From assembly GCF_050947335.1 (NCBI RefSeq), contig NW_027473726.1, positions 62,001 through 126,000 on the forward strand: DNA of 64,000 nt, given 5' to 3'. Below, piece after piece: positions 11,540 through 24,653 of the stretch. The first letter of the stretch is position 1. Each line of letters begins with the position of its first letter. The DNA is from Megachile rotundata (lineage: Eukaryota; Arthropoda; Insecta; Hymenoptera; Megachilidae). A program made the translations under genes and the position numbers. The notes below the pieces were generated by a model. It was not told the DNA's origin. It worked only from the letters and a program-made list of their open reading frames with translations, and did no database searches.

Positions 11540-14500
11540 TAAGTAAAGTGATGGTCGTTCTATCGATCATATAAGCATAATATGCTTAATAATATGAGTT
11601 AGATTGATAATAATAAGAGCAATAAGTATAGCAATTGTCGTTCTATCGATCATATAAGCATAATATGGCTAATAATATGAGTTAGATTGATAATAGTAAG
11701 AGTAATGAGTATAGTAATTGTCGTTCTATCGATCATATATGCATAATATGGCTAATAATATGAGTTAGGTTGATAATAATAAGAGTAATAAGTATAGTAA
11801 TTGTCGTTCTATCGATCATATTTGCATAATATGGTTAATAATATTAGTTAGATTGATAACAGTGAGTGTAATAAGTATAGTAATTGTCGTTCTATCGATC
11901 ATATCTGGATAATATGGTTAATAATATGAGTTAGATTGATAATAATAAGAGTAATAAGTATAGTAATTGTCGTCCTATCGATCATATAAGCATAACATGG
12001 CTAATTATATAAGTTAGATTGATAATAATAAGAGTAATGAGTATAGTAATTGTCGTTCTATCCATCATATAAGCATAATATGGCTAAAAATATGAGTTAG
12101 ATTGATAATAATAAGAGTAATAAGTATAGCAATTGTCGTTCTATCGATCATATAAGCATAATATGGCTAATAATATGAGTTAGATTGATAACAGTGAGTG
12201 TAATAAGTATAGTAATTGTCGTTCTATCGATCATATAAGCATAATATGCTTAATAATATGAGTTAGATTGATAATAATAAGAGCAATAAGTATAGCAATT
12301 GTCGTTCTATCGATCATATAAGCATAATATGGCTAATAATATGAGTTAGATTGATAATAGTAAGAGTAATGAGTATAGTAATTGTCGTTCTATCGATCAT
12401 ATATGCATAATATGGCTAATAATATGAGTTAGATTGATAATAGTAAGAGTAATAAGTATAGTAATTGTCGTTCTATCGATCATATTTGCATAATATGGTT
12501 AATAATATTAGTTAGATTGATAACAGTGAGTGTAATAAGTATAGTAATTGTCGTTCTATCGACCATATAAGCATAATATGCTTAATAATATGAGTTAGAT
12601 TGATAATAATAAGAGCAATAAGTATAGTAATTGTCGTCCTATCGATCATATAAGCATAACATGGCTAATAATATGAGTTAGATTGATAATAATAAGAGTA
12701 ATAAGTATAGTAATTGTCGTTCTATCGATCATATAACCATAATATGGCTAATAATATGAGTTAGATTGATAATAAAAGGAGCAATAAGTATAGTAATTGT
12801 CGTTCAATCGATCATATCTGCATAATATGGTTAATAATATGAGTTAGATTGATAATAGTGAGTGTAATAAGTATAGTAATTGTCGTTCTATCGATCATAT
12901 AAGCATAATATGGTTAATAATATGAGTTAGATTGATAATAATAAGAGTAATGAGTATAGTAATTGTCGTCCTATCGATCATATAAGCATAACATGGCTAA
13001 TAATATGAGTTAGATTGATAATAATAAGAGTAATAAGTATAGTAATTGTCGTTCTATCGATCATATCTGCATAATATAGTTAATAATATGAGTTAGATTG
13101 ATAATAATAAGAGTAATAAGTATAGCAAATGTCGTCCTATCGATCATATAAGCAAAACATGGCTAATAATATGAGTTAGATTGATAATAGTGAGTGGAAT
13201 AAGTAAAGTGATGGTCGTTCTATCGATCATATAAGCATAATATGGCTAATAATATGAGTTAGATTGATAACAGTGAGTGTAATAAGTATAGTAATTGTCG
13301 TTCTATCGATCATATAAGCATAATATGCTTAATAATATGAGTTAGATCGATAATAATAAGAGCAATAAGTATAGCAATTGTCGTTCTATCGATCATATAA
13401 GCATAATATGGCTAATAATATGAGTTAGATTGATAACAGTGAGTGTAATAAGTATAGAAATTGTCGTTCTATCGATCATATAAGCATAATATGCTTAATA
13501 ATATGAGTTAGATTGATAATAATAAGAGCAATAAGTATAGCAATTGTCGTTCTATCGATCATATAAGCATAATATGGCTATTAATATGAGTTAGATTGAT
13601 AATAGTAAGAGTAATGAGTATAGTAATTGTCGTTCTATCGATCATATATGCATAATATGGCTAATAATATGAGTTAGATTGATAATAATAAGAGTAATAA
13701 GTATAGTAATTGTCGTTCTATCGATCATATTTGCATAATATGGTTAATAATATTAGTTAGATTGATAACAGTGAGTGTAGTAAGTATAGTAATTGTCGGT
13801 CTATCGATCATATCTGCATAATATGGTTAATAATATGAGTTAGATTGATAAGAATAAGAGTAATAAGTATAGTAATTGTCGTCCTATCGATCATATAAGC
13901 ATAACATGGCTAATTATATAAGTTAGATTGATAATAATAAGAGTAATGAGTATAGTAATTGTCGTTCTATCGATCATATAAGCATAATATGGCTAAAAAT
14001 GTGAGTTAGATTGATAATAATAAGAGTAATAAGTATAGCAATTGTCGTTCTATCGATCATATCTGCATAATATAGTTAATAATATGAGTTAGATTGATAA
14101 TAATAAGAGCAATAAGTATAGCAATTGTCGTTCTATCGATCATATAAGCATAATATGGCTAATAATATGAGTTAGATTGATAATAGTAAGAGTAATGAGT
14201 ATAGTAATTGTCGTTCTATCGATCATATATGCATAATATGGCTAATAATATGAGTTAGATTGATAATAATAAGAGTAATAAGTATAGTAATTGTCGTTCT
14301 ATCGATCATATTTGCATAATATGGTTAATAATATTAGTTAGATTGATAACTGTGAGTGTAATAAGTATAGTAATTGTCGTTCTATCGATCATATAAGCAT
14401 AATATGCTTAATAATATGAGTTAGATTGATAATAATAAGAGTAATAAATATAGTAATTGTCGTCCTATCGATCATATAAGCATAACATGGCTAATAATAT

Positions 14501-14859
14501 GAGTTAGATTGATAATAATAAGAGTAATAAGTATAGTAATTGTCGTTCTATCGATCATATAAGCATAATAAGGCTAATAATATGAGTTAGATTGATAATA
14601 ATAAGAGTAATAAGTATAGTAAGTATCATCCTATCGATCATATCTGCATAATATGGTTGATAATATGAGTTAGATTGATAATAGTGAGTGTAATAAGTAA
14701 AGTGATGGTCCTTCTATCGATCATATAAGCATAATATGGTTAATAATATGAGTTAGATTGATAATAGTGATTGTAATAAGTATAGTAATTGTCGTTCTAT
14801 CGATCATATAAGCATAATATGGCTAATAATATGAGTTAGATTGATAATAACAAGAGTAA

Positions 14860-15523
14860 TAAGTATAGTAATTGTCGTTCCATCGATCACATAAGCATAA
14901 TATGGCTAATAATATGAGTTGGATTGATAATAATAAGAGTAATATGTATAGTAATTGTCGTTCTATCGATCATATAAGCATAATATGGCTAATAATATGA
15001 GTTAGATTGATAATAATAAGAGCAATAAGTATAGTAATTGTCGTCCTATCGATCATATAAGCATAACATGGCTAATTATATAAGTTATATTGATAATAAT
15101 AGGAGTAATGAGTATAGTAATTGTCGTTCTATCGATCATATAAGCATAATATGGCTAATAATATGAGTTAGATTGATAATAATAAGAGCAATAAGTATAG
15201 TAATTGTGGTCCTATCGATCATATAAGCATAACATGGCTAATAATATGAGCGAGATTGATAATAATAAGAGTAATAAGTATAGTAATTGTCGTTCTATCG
15301 ATCATATAAGCAGAATAAGGCTAATAATATGAGTTAGATTGATAATAATAAGAGTAATGAGTATAGTAATTGTCGTCCTATCGATCATATAAGCATAATA
15401 TGCTTAATAATATGAGTTAGATTGATAATAATAAGAGTAATAAATATAGTAATTGTCGTCCTATCGATCATATAAGCATAACATGGCTAATAATATGAGT
15501 TAGATTGATAATAATAAGAGTAA
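14860..15523. repeat. 664-bp (8-monomer) module, copy 1 of 5
   Basis: This module is recognised by variants seen together in this order: CCATCGATCAC, GAGTTGGATTG, an AATTATATAAG monomer, AGGAGTAATGAG, GTGGTCC, GAGCGAGATTG and ATGCTTAAT. The same series occurs at 17350, 18761, 20172 and 21583. This copy has small private differences (AATATGTATAG near 14942, AAGTTATATTG near 15083, CAGAATAAGG near 15310). Confidence 0.9.
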
Positions 15524-17349
15524 TAAGTATAGTAATTGTCGTTCTATCGATCATATAAGCATAACATGGCCAATAATATGAATTAGATTGAAAATAATAA
15601 GAGTAATAAGTGTAGTAATTGTCGTTCTATCGATCATATAAGCATAATAAGGCTAATAATATGAGTTAGATTGATAATAATAAGAGTAATAAGTATAGTA
15701 ATTGTCGTCCTATCGATCATATCTGCATAATATGGTTAATAATATGAGTTAGATTGATAATAGTGAGTGTAATAAGTAAAGTGATGGTCGTTCTATCGAT
15801 CATATAAGCATAATATGGTTAATAATATGAGTTAGATTGATACTAATAAGAGTAATAAGTATAGTAATTGTCGTTCTATCGATCATATCTGCATAATATG
15901 GTTAATAAAATGAGTTAGATTGATAATAATAAGAGTAATAAGTATAGCAATTGTCGTTCTATCGATCATATAAGAATAATATGGCTAATAATATGAGTTA
16001 GATTGATATCAGTGAGTGTAATAAGTATAGTAATTGTCGTTCTATCGATCATATAAGCATAATATGCTTAATAATATGAGTTAGATTGATAATAATAAGT
16101 GCAATAAGTATAGCAATTGTCGTTCTATCGATCATATAAGCATAATATGGCTAATAATATGAGTTAGATTGATAATAGTAAGAGTAATGAGTATAGTAAT
16201 TGTCGTTCTATCGATCGTATATGCATAATATGGCTAATAATATGAGTTAGATTGATAATAATAAGAGTAATGAGTATAGTAATTGTCGTTCTATCCATCA
16301 TATAAGCATAATATGGCTAAAAATATGAGTTAGATTGATAATAATAAGAGTAATAAGTATAGCAAATGTCGTCCTATCGATCATATAAGCATAACATAGC
16401 TAATAATATGAGTTAGATTGATAATAATAAGAGCAATAAGTATAGCAATTGTCGTTCTATCGATCATATAAGCATAATATGGCTAATAATATTAGTTAGA
16501 TTGATAACAGTGAGTGTAATAAGTATAGTAATTGTCGTTCTTTCGATCATATAAGCATAATATGGCTAATAATATTAGTTAGATTGATAACAGTGAGTGT
16601 AATAAGTATAGTAATTGTCGTCCTATCGATCATATAAGCATAACATGGCTAATAATATGAGTTAGATTGATAATAATAAGAGTAATAAGTATAGTAATTG
16701 TCGTTCTATCGATCATATAAGCATAATAAGGCTAATAATATGAGTTAGATTGATAATAATAAGAGTAATAAGTATAGTAAGTATCGTCCTATCGATCATA
16801 TCTGCATAATATGGTTAATAATATGAGTTAGATTGATAATAGTGAGTGTAATAAGTATAGTAATTGTCGTTCTATCGATAATATAAGCATAATATGATTA
16901 ATAATATGAGTTAGATTGATAATAATAAGTGTAATAAGTATAGTAATTGTCGTCCTGTCGATCATATAAGCATAACATGGCTAATAATATGAGTTAGATT
17001 GATAATAATAAGAGTAATAAGTATAGTAATTGTCGTTCTATCGATCATATAAGCATAATAAGGCTAATAATATGAGTTAGATTGATAATAATAAGAGTAA
17101 TAAGTATAGTAAGTATCGTCCTATCGATCATATCTGCATAATATGGTTGATAATATGAGTTAGATTGATAATAGTGAGTGTAATAAGTAAAGTGATGGTC
17201 GTTCCATCGATCATATAAGCATAATATGGTTAATAATATGAGTTAGATTGATAATAGTGATTGTAATAAGTATAGTAATTGTCGTTCTATCGATCATATA
17301 AGCATAATATGGCTAATAATATGAGTTAGATTGATAATAACAAGAGTAA
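15524..17349. repeat. 22-monomer segment between module copies 1 and 2
   Basis: It begins with the GGCCAAT marker monomer and a TAAGTGTAG monomer. It includes 15939-16934, which matches 1909-2904, and returns to the AATAAGG / AAGTATCG monomers that precede the next module copy. Module copies 1 and 2 are 2,490 bp (30 monomers) apart. Confidence 0.83.
15939..16934. repeat. 12-monomer segment shared with 1909-2904
   Basis: This is the second copy of the segment at 1909-2904, with the rare variants at an offset of 14,030 bp. It shows that pieces of the array move or are copied over at least 14 kb. Confidence 0.85.
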
Positions 17350-18760
17350 TAAGTATAGTAATTGTCGTTCCATCGATCACATAAGCATAATATGGCTAAT
17401 AATATGAGTTGGATTGATAATAATAAGAGTAATAAGTATAGTAATTGTCGTTCTATCGATCATATAAGCATAATATGGCTAATAATATGAGTTAGATTGA
17501 TAATAATAAGAGCAATAAGTATAGTAATTGTCGTCCTATCGATCATGTAAGCATAACATGGCTAATTATATAAGTTAGATTGATAATAATAGGAGTAATG
17601 AGTATAGTAATTGTCGTTCTATCGATCATATAAGCATAATATGGCTAATAATATGAGTTAGATTGATAATAATAAGAGCAATAAGTATAGTAATTGTGGT
17701 CCTATCGATCATATAAGCATAACATGGCTAATAATATGAGCGAGATTGATAATAATAAGAGTAATAAGTATAGTAATTGTCGTTCTATCGATCATATAAG
17801 CATAATAAGGCTAATAATATGAGTTAGATTGATAATAATAAGAGTAATGAGTATAGTAATTGTCGTCCTATCGATCATATAAGCATAATATGCTTAATAA
17901 TATGAGTTAGATTGATAATAATAAGAGTAATAAATATAGTAATTGTCGTCCTATCGATCATATAAGCATAACATGGCTAATAATATGAGTTAGATTGATA
18001 ATAATAAGAGTAATAAGTATAGTAATTGTCGTTCTATCGATCATATAAGCATAACATGGCCAATAATATGAATTAGATTGAAAATAATGAGAGTAATAAG
18101 TGTAGTAATTGTCGTTCTATCGATCATATAAGCATAATAAGGCTAATAATATGAGTTAGATTGATAATAATAAGAGTAATAAGTATAGTAATTGTCGTCC
18201 TATCGATCATATCTGCATAATATGGTTAATAATATGAGTTAGATTGATAATAGTGAGTGTAATAAGTAAAGTGATGGTCGTTCTATCGATCATATAAGCA
18301 TAATATGATTAATAATATGAGTTAGATTGATAATAATAAGTGTAATAAGTATAGTAATTGTCGTCCTATCGATCATATAAGCATAACATGGCTAATAATA
18401 TGAGTTAGATTGATAATAATAAGAGTAATAAGTATAGTAATTGTCGTTCTATCGATCATATAAGCATAATAAGGCTAATAATATGAGTTAGATTGATAAT
18501 AATAAGAGTAATAAGTATAGTAAGTATCGTCCTATCGATCATATCTGCATAATATGGTTGATAATATGAGTTAGATTGATAATAGTGAGTGTAATAAGTA
18601 AAGTGATGGTCGTTCTATCGATCATATAAGCATAATATGGTTAATAATATGAGTTAGATTGATGATAGTGATTGTAATAAGTATAGTAATTGTCGTTCTA
18701 TCGATCATATAAGCATAATATGGCAAATAATATGAGTTAGATTGATAATAACAAGAGTAA
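17350..18760. repeat. Higher-order unit A, copy 1 (17 monomers, 1,411 bp)
   Basis: The first eight monomers are the 664-bp module (copy 2). The last nine (18014-18760) open with the GGCCAAT / TAAGTGTAG marker pair and include an AATAAGTGTAATAAG tail and the AAGTATCGTCC and GGTTGATAATATG variants. The unit recurs at 20172-21582 at an offset of 2,822 bp. Confidence 0.9.
17433..17515 (+). repeat. Representative satellite monomer, close to consensus
   Basis: This 83-bp copy differs from the deduced consensus only at position 81 (C instead of T). Landmarks by monomer position are: 1-9 TAAGTATAG; CpGs at 17-18 and 25-26; ATCGAT at 23-28 overlapping GATC at 26-29; TATAAG at 31-36; an imperfect dyad centred on 41; two related 12-mers at 42-53 and 54-65 sharing 7 leading bases; and an (ATA)-rich tail at 68-77. 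The main subtype-defining sites are 2, 4, 7, 10, 13, 20, 22, 26, 34-37, 39, 42, 44-47, 51-52, 57, 72, 74, 76, 79 and 81. Confidence 0.93.
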
Positions 18761-20171
18761 TAAGTATAGTAATTGTCGTTCCATCGATCACATAAGCATA
18801 ATATGGCTAATAATATGAGTTGGATTGATAATAATAAGAGTAATAAGTATAGTAATTGTCGTTCTATCGATCATATAAGCATAATATGGCTAATAATATG
18901 AGTTAGATTGATAATAATAAGAGCAATAAGTATAGTAATTGTCGTCCTATCGATCATGTAAGCATAACATGGCTAATTATATAAGTTAGATTGATAATAA
19001 TAGGAGTAATGAGTATAGTAATTGTCGTTCTATCGATCATATAAGCATAATATGGCTAATAATATGAGTTAGATTGATAATAATAAGAGCAATAAGTATA
19101 GTAATTGTGGTCCTATCGATCATATAAGCATAACATGGCTAATAATATGAGCGAGATTGATAATAATAAGAGTAATAAGTATAGTAATTGTCGTTCTATC
19201 GATCATATAAGCATAATAAGGCTAATAATATGAGTTAGATTGATAATAATAAGAGTAATGAGTATAGTAATTGTCGTCCTATCGATCATATAAGCATAAT
19301 ATGCTTAATAATATGAGTTAGATTGATAATAATAAGAGTAATAAATATAGTAATTGTCGTCCTATCGATCATATAAGCATGACATGGCTAATAATATGAG
19401 TTAGATTGATAATAATAAGAGTAATAAGTATAGTAATTGTCGTCCTATCGATCATATCTGCATAATATGGTTAATAATATGAGTTAGATTGATAATAGTG
19501 AGTGTAATAAGTAAAGTGATGGTCGTTCTATCGATCATATAAGCATAATATGCTTAATAATATGAGTTAGATTGATAATAATAAGAGCAATAAGTATAGC
19601 AATTGTCGTTCTATCGATCATATAAGCATAATATGGCTAATAATATGAGTTAGATTGATAATAGTAAGAGTAATGAGTATAGTAATTGTCGTTCTATCGA
19701 TCATATATGCATAATATGGCTAATAATATGAGTTAGATTGATAATAATAAGAGTAATAAGTATAGTAATTGTCGTTCTATCGATCATATTTGCATAATAT
19801 GGTTAATAATATTAGTTAGATTGATAACAGTGTGTGTAATAAGTATAGTAATTGTCGTTCTATCGATCATATCTGGATAATATGGTTAACAATATGAGTT
19901 AGATTGATAATAATAAGAGTAATAAGTATAGTAATTGTCGTCCTATCGATCATATAAGCATAACATGGCTAATTATATAAGTTAGATTGATAATAATAAG
20001 AGTAATGAGTATAGTAATTGTCGTTCTATCCATCATATAAGCATAATATGGCTAAAAATATGAGTTAGATTGATAATAATAAGAGTAATAAGTATAGCAA
20101 ATGTCGTCCTATCGATCATATAAGCATAACATGGCTAATAATATGAGTTAGATTGATAATAACAAGAGTAA
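18761..20171. repeat. Higher-order unit B, copy 1 (17 monomers, 1,411 bp)
   Basis: It shares the 664-bp module (copy 3) with unit A. Its last nine monomers differ: CATGACATGG at 19379, TAAGTAAAGTGATGG, a TGTGTGTAAT tail at 19831, and a CTGGATAATATGGTTAACAAT monomer near 19873-19890. The unit recurs at 21583-22993. A and B have the same length but different second halves. Confidence 0.9.
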
Positions 20172-21582
20172 TAAGTATAGTAATTGTCGTTCCATCGATC
20201 ACATAAGCATAATATGGCTAATAATATGAGTTGGATTGATAATAATAAGAGTAATAAGTATAGTAATTGTCGTTCTATCGATCATATAAGCATAATATGG
20301 CTAATAATATGAGTTAGATTGATAATAATAAGAGCAATAAGTATAGTAATTGTCGTCCTATCGATCATATAAGCATAACATGGCTAATTATATAAGTTAG
20401 ATTGATAATAATAGGAGTAATGAGTATAGTAATTGTCGTTCTATCGATCATATAAGCATAATATGGCTAATAATATGAGTTAGATTGATAATAATAAGAG
20501 CAATAAGTATAGTAATTGTGGTCCTATCGATCATATAAGCATAACATGGCTAATAATATGAGCGAGATTGATAATAATAAGAGTAATAAGTATAGTAATT
20601 GTCGTTCTATCGATCATATAAGCATAATAAGGCTAATAATATGAGTTAGATTGATAATAATAAGAGTAATGAGTATAGTAATTGTCGTCCTATCGATCAT
20701 ATAAGCATAATATGCTTAATAATATGAGTTAGATTGATAATAATAAGAGTAATAAATATAGTAATTGTCGTCCTATCGATCATATAAGCATAACATGGCT
20801 AATAATATGAGTTAGATTGATAATAATAAGAGTAATAAGTATAGTAATTGTCGTTCTATCGATCATATAAGCATAACATGGCCAATAATATGAATTAGAT
20901 TGAAAATAATGAGAGTAATAAGTGTAGTAATTGTCGTTCTATCGATCATATAAGCATAATAAGGCTAATAATATGAGTTAGATTGATAATAATAAGAGTA
21001 ATAAGTATAGTAATTGTCGTCCTATCGATCATATCTGCATAATATGGTTAATAATATGAGTTAGATTGATAATAGTGAGTGTAATAAGTAAAGTGATGGT
21101 CGTTCTATCGATCATATAAGCATAATATGATTAATAATATGAGTTAGATTGATAATAATAAGTGTAATAAGTATAGTAATTGTCGTCCTATCGATCATAT
21201 AAGCATAACATGGCTAATAATATGAGTTAGATTGATAATAATAAGAGTAATAAGTATAGTAATTGTCGTTCTATCGATCATATAAGCATAATAAGGCTAA
21301 TAATATGAGTTAGATTGATAATAATAAGAGTAATAAGTATAGTAAGTATCGTCCTATCGATCATATCTGCATAATATGGTTGATAATATGAGTTAGATTG
21401 ATAATAGTGAGTGTAATAAGTAAAGTGATGGTCGTTCTATCGATCATATAAGCATAATATGGTTAATAATATGAGTTAGATTGATAATAGTGATTGTAAT
21501 AAGTATAGTAATTGTCGTTCTATCGATCATATAAGCATAATATGGCTAATAATATGAGTTAGATTGATAATAACAAGAGTAA
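20172..21582. repeat. Higher-order unit A, copy 2 (17 monomers, 1,411 bp)
   Basis: It repeats unit A at 17350. One visible difference is GATCATATAAG, where copy 1 has GATCATGTAAG near 17543. The marker pair falls at 20836 and 20919, exactly 2,822 bp after 18014 and 18097. Confidence 0.9.
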
Positions 21583-22993
21583 TAAGTATAGTAATTGTCG
21601 TTCCATCGATCACATAAGCATAATATGGCTAATAATATGAGTTGGATTGATAATAATAAGAGTAATAAGTATAGTAATTGTCGTTCTATCGATCATATAA
21701 GCATAATATGGCTAATAATATGAGTTAGATTGATAATAATAAGAGCAATAAGTATAGTAATTGTCGTCCTATCGATCATGTAAGCATAACATGGCTAATT
21801 ATATAAGTTAGATTGATAATAATAGGAGTAATGAGTATAGTAATTGTCGTTCTATCGATCATATAAGCATAATATGGCTAATAATATGAGTTAGATTGAT
21901 AATAATAAGAGCAATAAGTATAGTAATTGTGGTCCTATCGATCATATAAGCATAACATGGCTAATAATATGAGCGAGATTGATAATAATAAGAGTAATAA
22001 GTATAGTAATTGTCGTTCTATCGATCATATAAGCATAATAAGGCTAATAATATGAGTTAGATTGATAATAATAAGAGTAATGAGTATAGTAATTGTCGTC
22101 CTATCGATCATATAAGCATAATATGCTTAATAATATGAGTTAGATTGATAATAATAAGAGTAATAAATATAGTAATTGTCGTCCTATCGATCATATAAGC
22201 ATGACATGGCTAATAATATGAGTTAGATTGATAATAATAAGAGTAATAAGTATAGTAATTGTCGTCCTATCGATCATATCTGCATAATATGGTTAATAAT
22301 ATGAGTTAGATTGATAATAGTGAGTGTAATAAGTAAAGTGATGGTCGTTCTATCGATCATATAAGCATAATATGCTTAATAATATGAGTTAGATTGATAA
22401 TAATAAGAGCAATAAGTATAGCAATTGTCGTTCTATCGATCATATAAGCATAATATGGCTAATAATATGAGTTAGATTGATAATAGTAAGAGTAATGAGT
22501 ATAGTAATTGTCGTTCTATCGATCATATATGCATAATATGGCTAATAATATGAGTTAGATTGATAATAATAAGAGTAATAAGTATAGTAATTGTCGTTCT
22601 ATCGATCATATTTGCATAATATGGTTAATAATATTAGTTAGATTGATAACAGTGTGTGTAATAAGTATAGTAATTGTCGTTCTATCGATCATATCTGGAT
22701 AATATGGTTAACAATATGAGTTAGATTGATAATAATAAGAGTAATAAGTATAGTAATTGTCGTCCTATCGATCATATAAGCATAACATGGCTAATTATAT
22801 AAGTTAGATTGATAATAATAAGAGTAATGAGTATAGTAATTGTCGTTCTATCCATCATATAAGCATAATATGGCTAAAAATATGAGTTAGATTGATAATA
22901 ATAAGAGTAATAAGTATAGCAAATGTCGTCCTATCGATCATATAAGCATAACATGGCTAATAATATGAGTTAGATTGATAATAATAAGAGCAA
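21583..22993. repeat. Higher-order unit B, copy 2 (17 monomers, 1,411 bp)
   Basis: It repeats unit B at 18761. Three rare variants keep an offset of exactly 2,822 bp: CATGACATGG (22201), TGTGTGTAAT (22653) and GTTAACAAT (near 22710). After it the array departs from the A/B pattern. Confidence 0.9.
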
Positions 22994-24653
22994 TAAGTAT
23001 AGCAATTGTCGTTCTATCGATCATATAAGCATAATATGGCTAATAATATTAGTTAGATTGATAACAGTGAGTGTAATAAGTATAGTAATTGTCGTTCTAT
23101 CGATCATATAAGCATAATATGCTTAATAATATGAGTTAGATTGATAATAATAAGAGCAATAAGTATAGCAATTGTCGTTCTATCGATCATATAAGCATAA
23201 TATGCTTAATAATATGAGTTGGATTGATAATAATAAGAGCAATAAGCATAGTAATTGTCGTTCTATCGATCATATAACCATAATATGGCTAATAATATGA
23301 GTTAGATTGATAATAAAAAGAGCAATAAGTATAGTAATTGTCGTTCAATCGATCATATCTGCATAATATGGTTAATAATATGAGTTAGATTGATAATAAT
23401 AAGAGTAATAAGTATAGTAATTGTCGTTCTATCGATCATATAACCATAATATGGCTAATAATATGAGTTAGATTGATAATAAAAAGAGCAATAAGTATAG
23501 TAATTGTCGTTCAATCGATCATATCTGCATAATATGGTTAATAATATGAGTTAGATTGATAACAGTGAGTGTAATAAGTATAGTAATTGTCGTTCTATCG
23601 ATCATATAAGCATAATATGGTTAATAATATGAGTTAGATTGATAATAATAAGAGTAATAAGTATAGCAAATGTCGTCCTATCGATCATATAAGCATAACA
23701 TGGCTAATAATATGAGTTAGATTGATAATAATAAGAGCAATAAGTATAGCAATTGTCGTTCTATCGATCATATAAGCATAATATGGCTAATAATATGAGT
23801 TAGATTGATAATAATAAGAGTAATAAATATAGTAATTGTCGTCCTATCGATCATATAAGCATAACATGGCTAATAATATGAGTTAGATTGATAATAGTGA
23901 GTGTAATAAGTATAGTAATTGTCGTCCTATCGATCATATAAGCATAACATGGCTAATAATATGAGTTAGATTGATAATAGTGAGTGTAATAAGTATAGTA
24001 ATTGTCGTTCTATCGATCATATAAGCATAATATGGTTAATAATATGAGTTAGATTGATAATAATAAGAGCAATAAGTATAGCAATTGTCGTTCTATCGAT
24101 CATATAAGCATAATATGGCTAATAATATGAGTTAGATTGATAATAGTAAGAGTAATGAGTATAGTAATTGTCGTTCTATCGATCATATATGCATAATATG
24201 GCTAATAATATGAGTTAGATTGATAATAATAAGAGTAATAAGTATAGTAATTGTCGTTCTATCGATCATATAACCATAATATGGCTAATAATATGAGTTA
24301 GATTGATAATAATAAGAGTAATAAGTATAGTAATTGTCGTCCTATCGATCATATAAGCATAACATGGCTAATAATATGAGTTAGATTGATAATAGTGAGT
24401 GTAATAAGTATAGTAATTGTCGTTCTATCGATCATATAAGCATAATATGCTTAATAATATGAGTTAGATTGATAATAATAAGAGCAATAAGTATAGCAAT
24501 TGTCGTTCCATCGATCACATAAGCATAATATGGCTAATAATATGAGTTAGATTGATAATAAAAAGAGCAATAAGTATAGTAATTGTCGTTCTATCGATCA
24601 TATCTGCATAATATGGTTAATAATATGAGTTAGATTGATAATAGTGAGTGTAA
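22994..24653. repeat. 20-monomer segment, transition to AACCAT-type monomers
   Basis: This is satellite of mixed subtypes. It introduces many monomers with ATAACCATAATATGG and the AATAAAAAGAGC tail, which then recur up to about 44.5 kb and again near 54.3, 59.2, 62.9 and 63.7 kb. It holds a doubled dimer at 23243-23574 and a last isolated CCATCGATCAC monomer at 24488. Confidence 0.78.
23243..23574. repeat. Tandem dimer repeat (2 x 166 bp)
   Basis: The ordered pair 'ATAACCAT / AAAAAGAGC monomer, then TTCAATCG / CTGCAT monomer' occurs twice in succession. The same dimer is tripled at 25567-26064 and 29468-29965. Confidence 0.9.

Larger units (their letters stand above)
11292..15523. repeat. 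Higher-order block 4 (51 monomers, 4,232 bp)
   Basis: The marker pair and the type 1 deletion open this block. Its first 21 monomers follow block 1 at offset 11,291. The rest follows 2988 onward with whole-monomer gaps. Its last eight monomers (14860-15523) form the first copy of the 664-bp module that dominates the next 7 kb. Confidence 0.85.
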
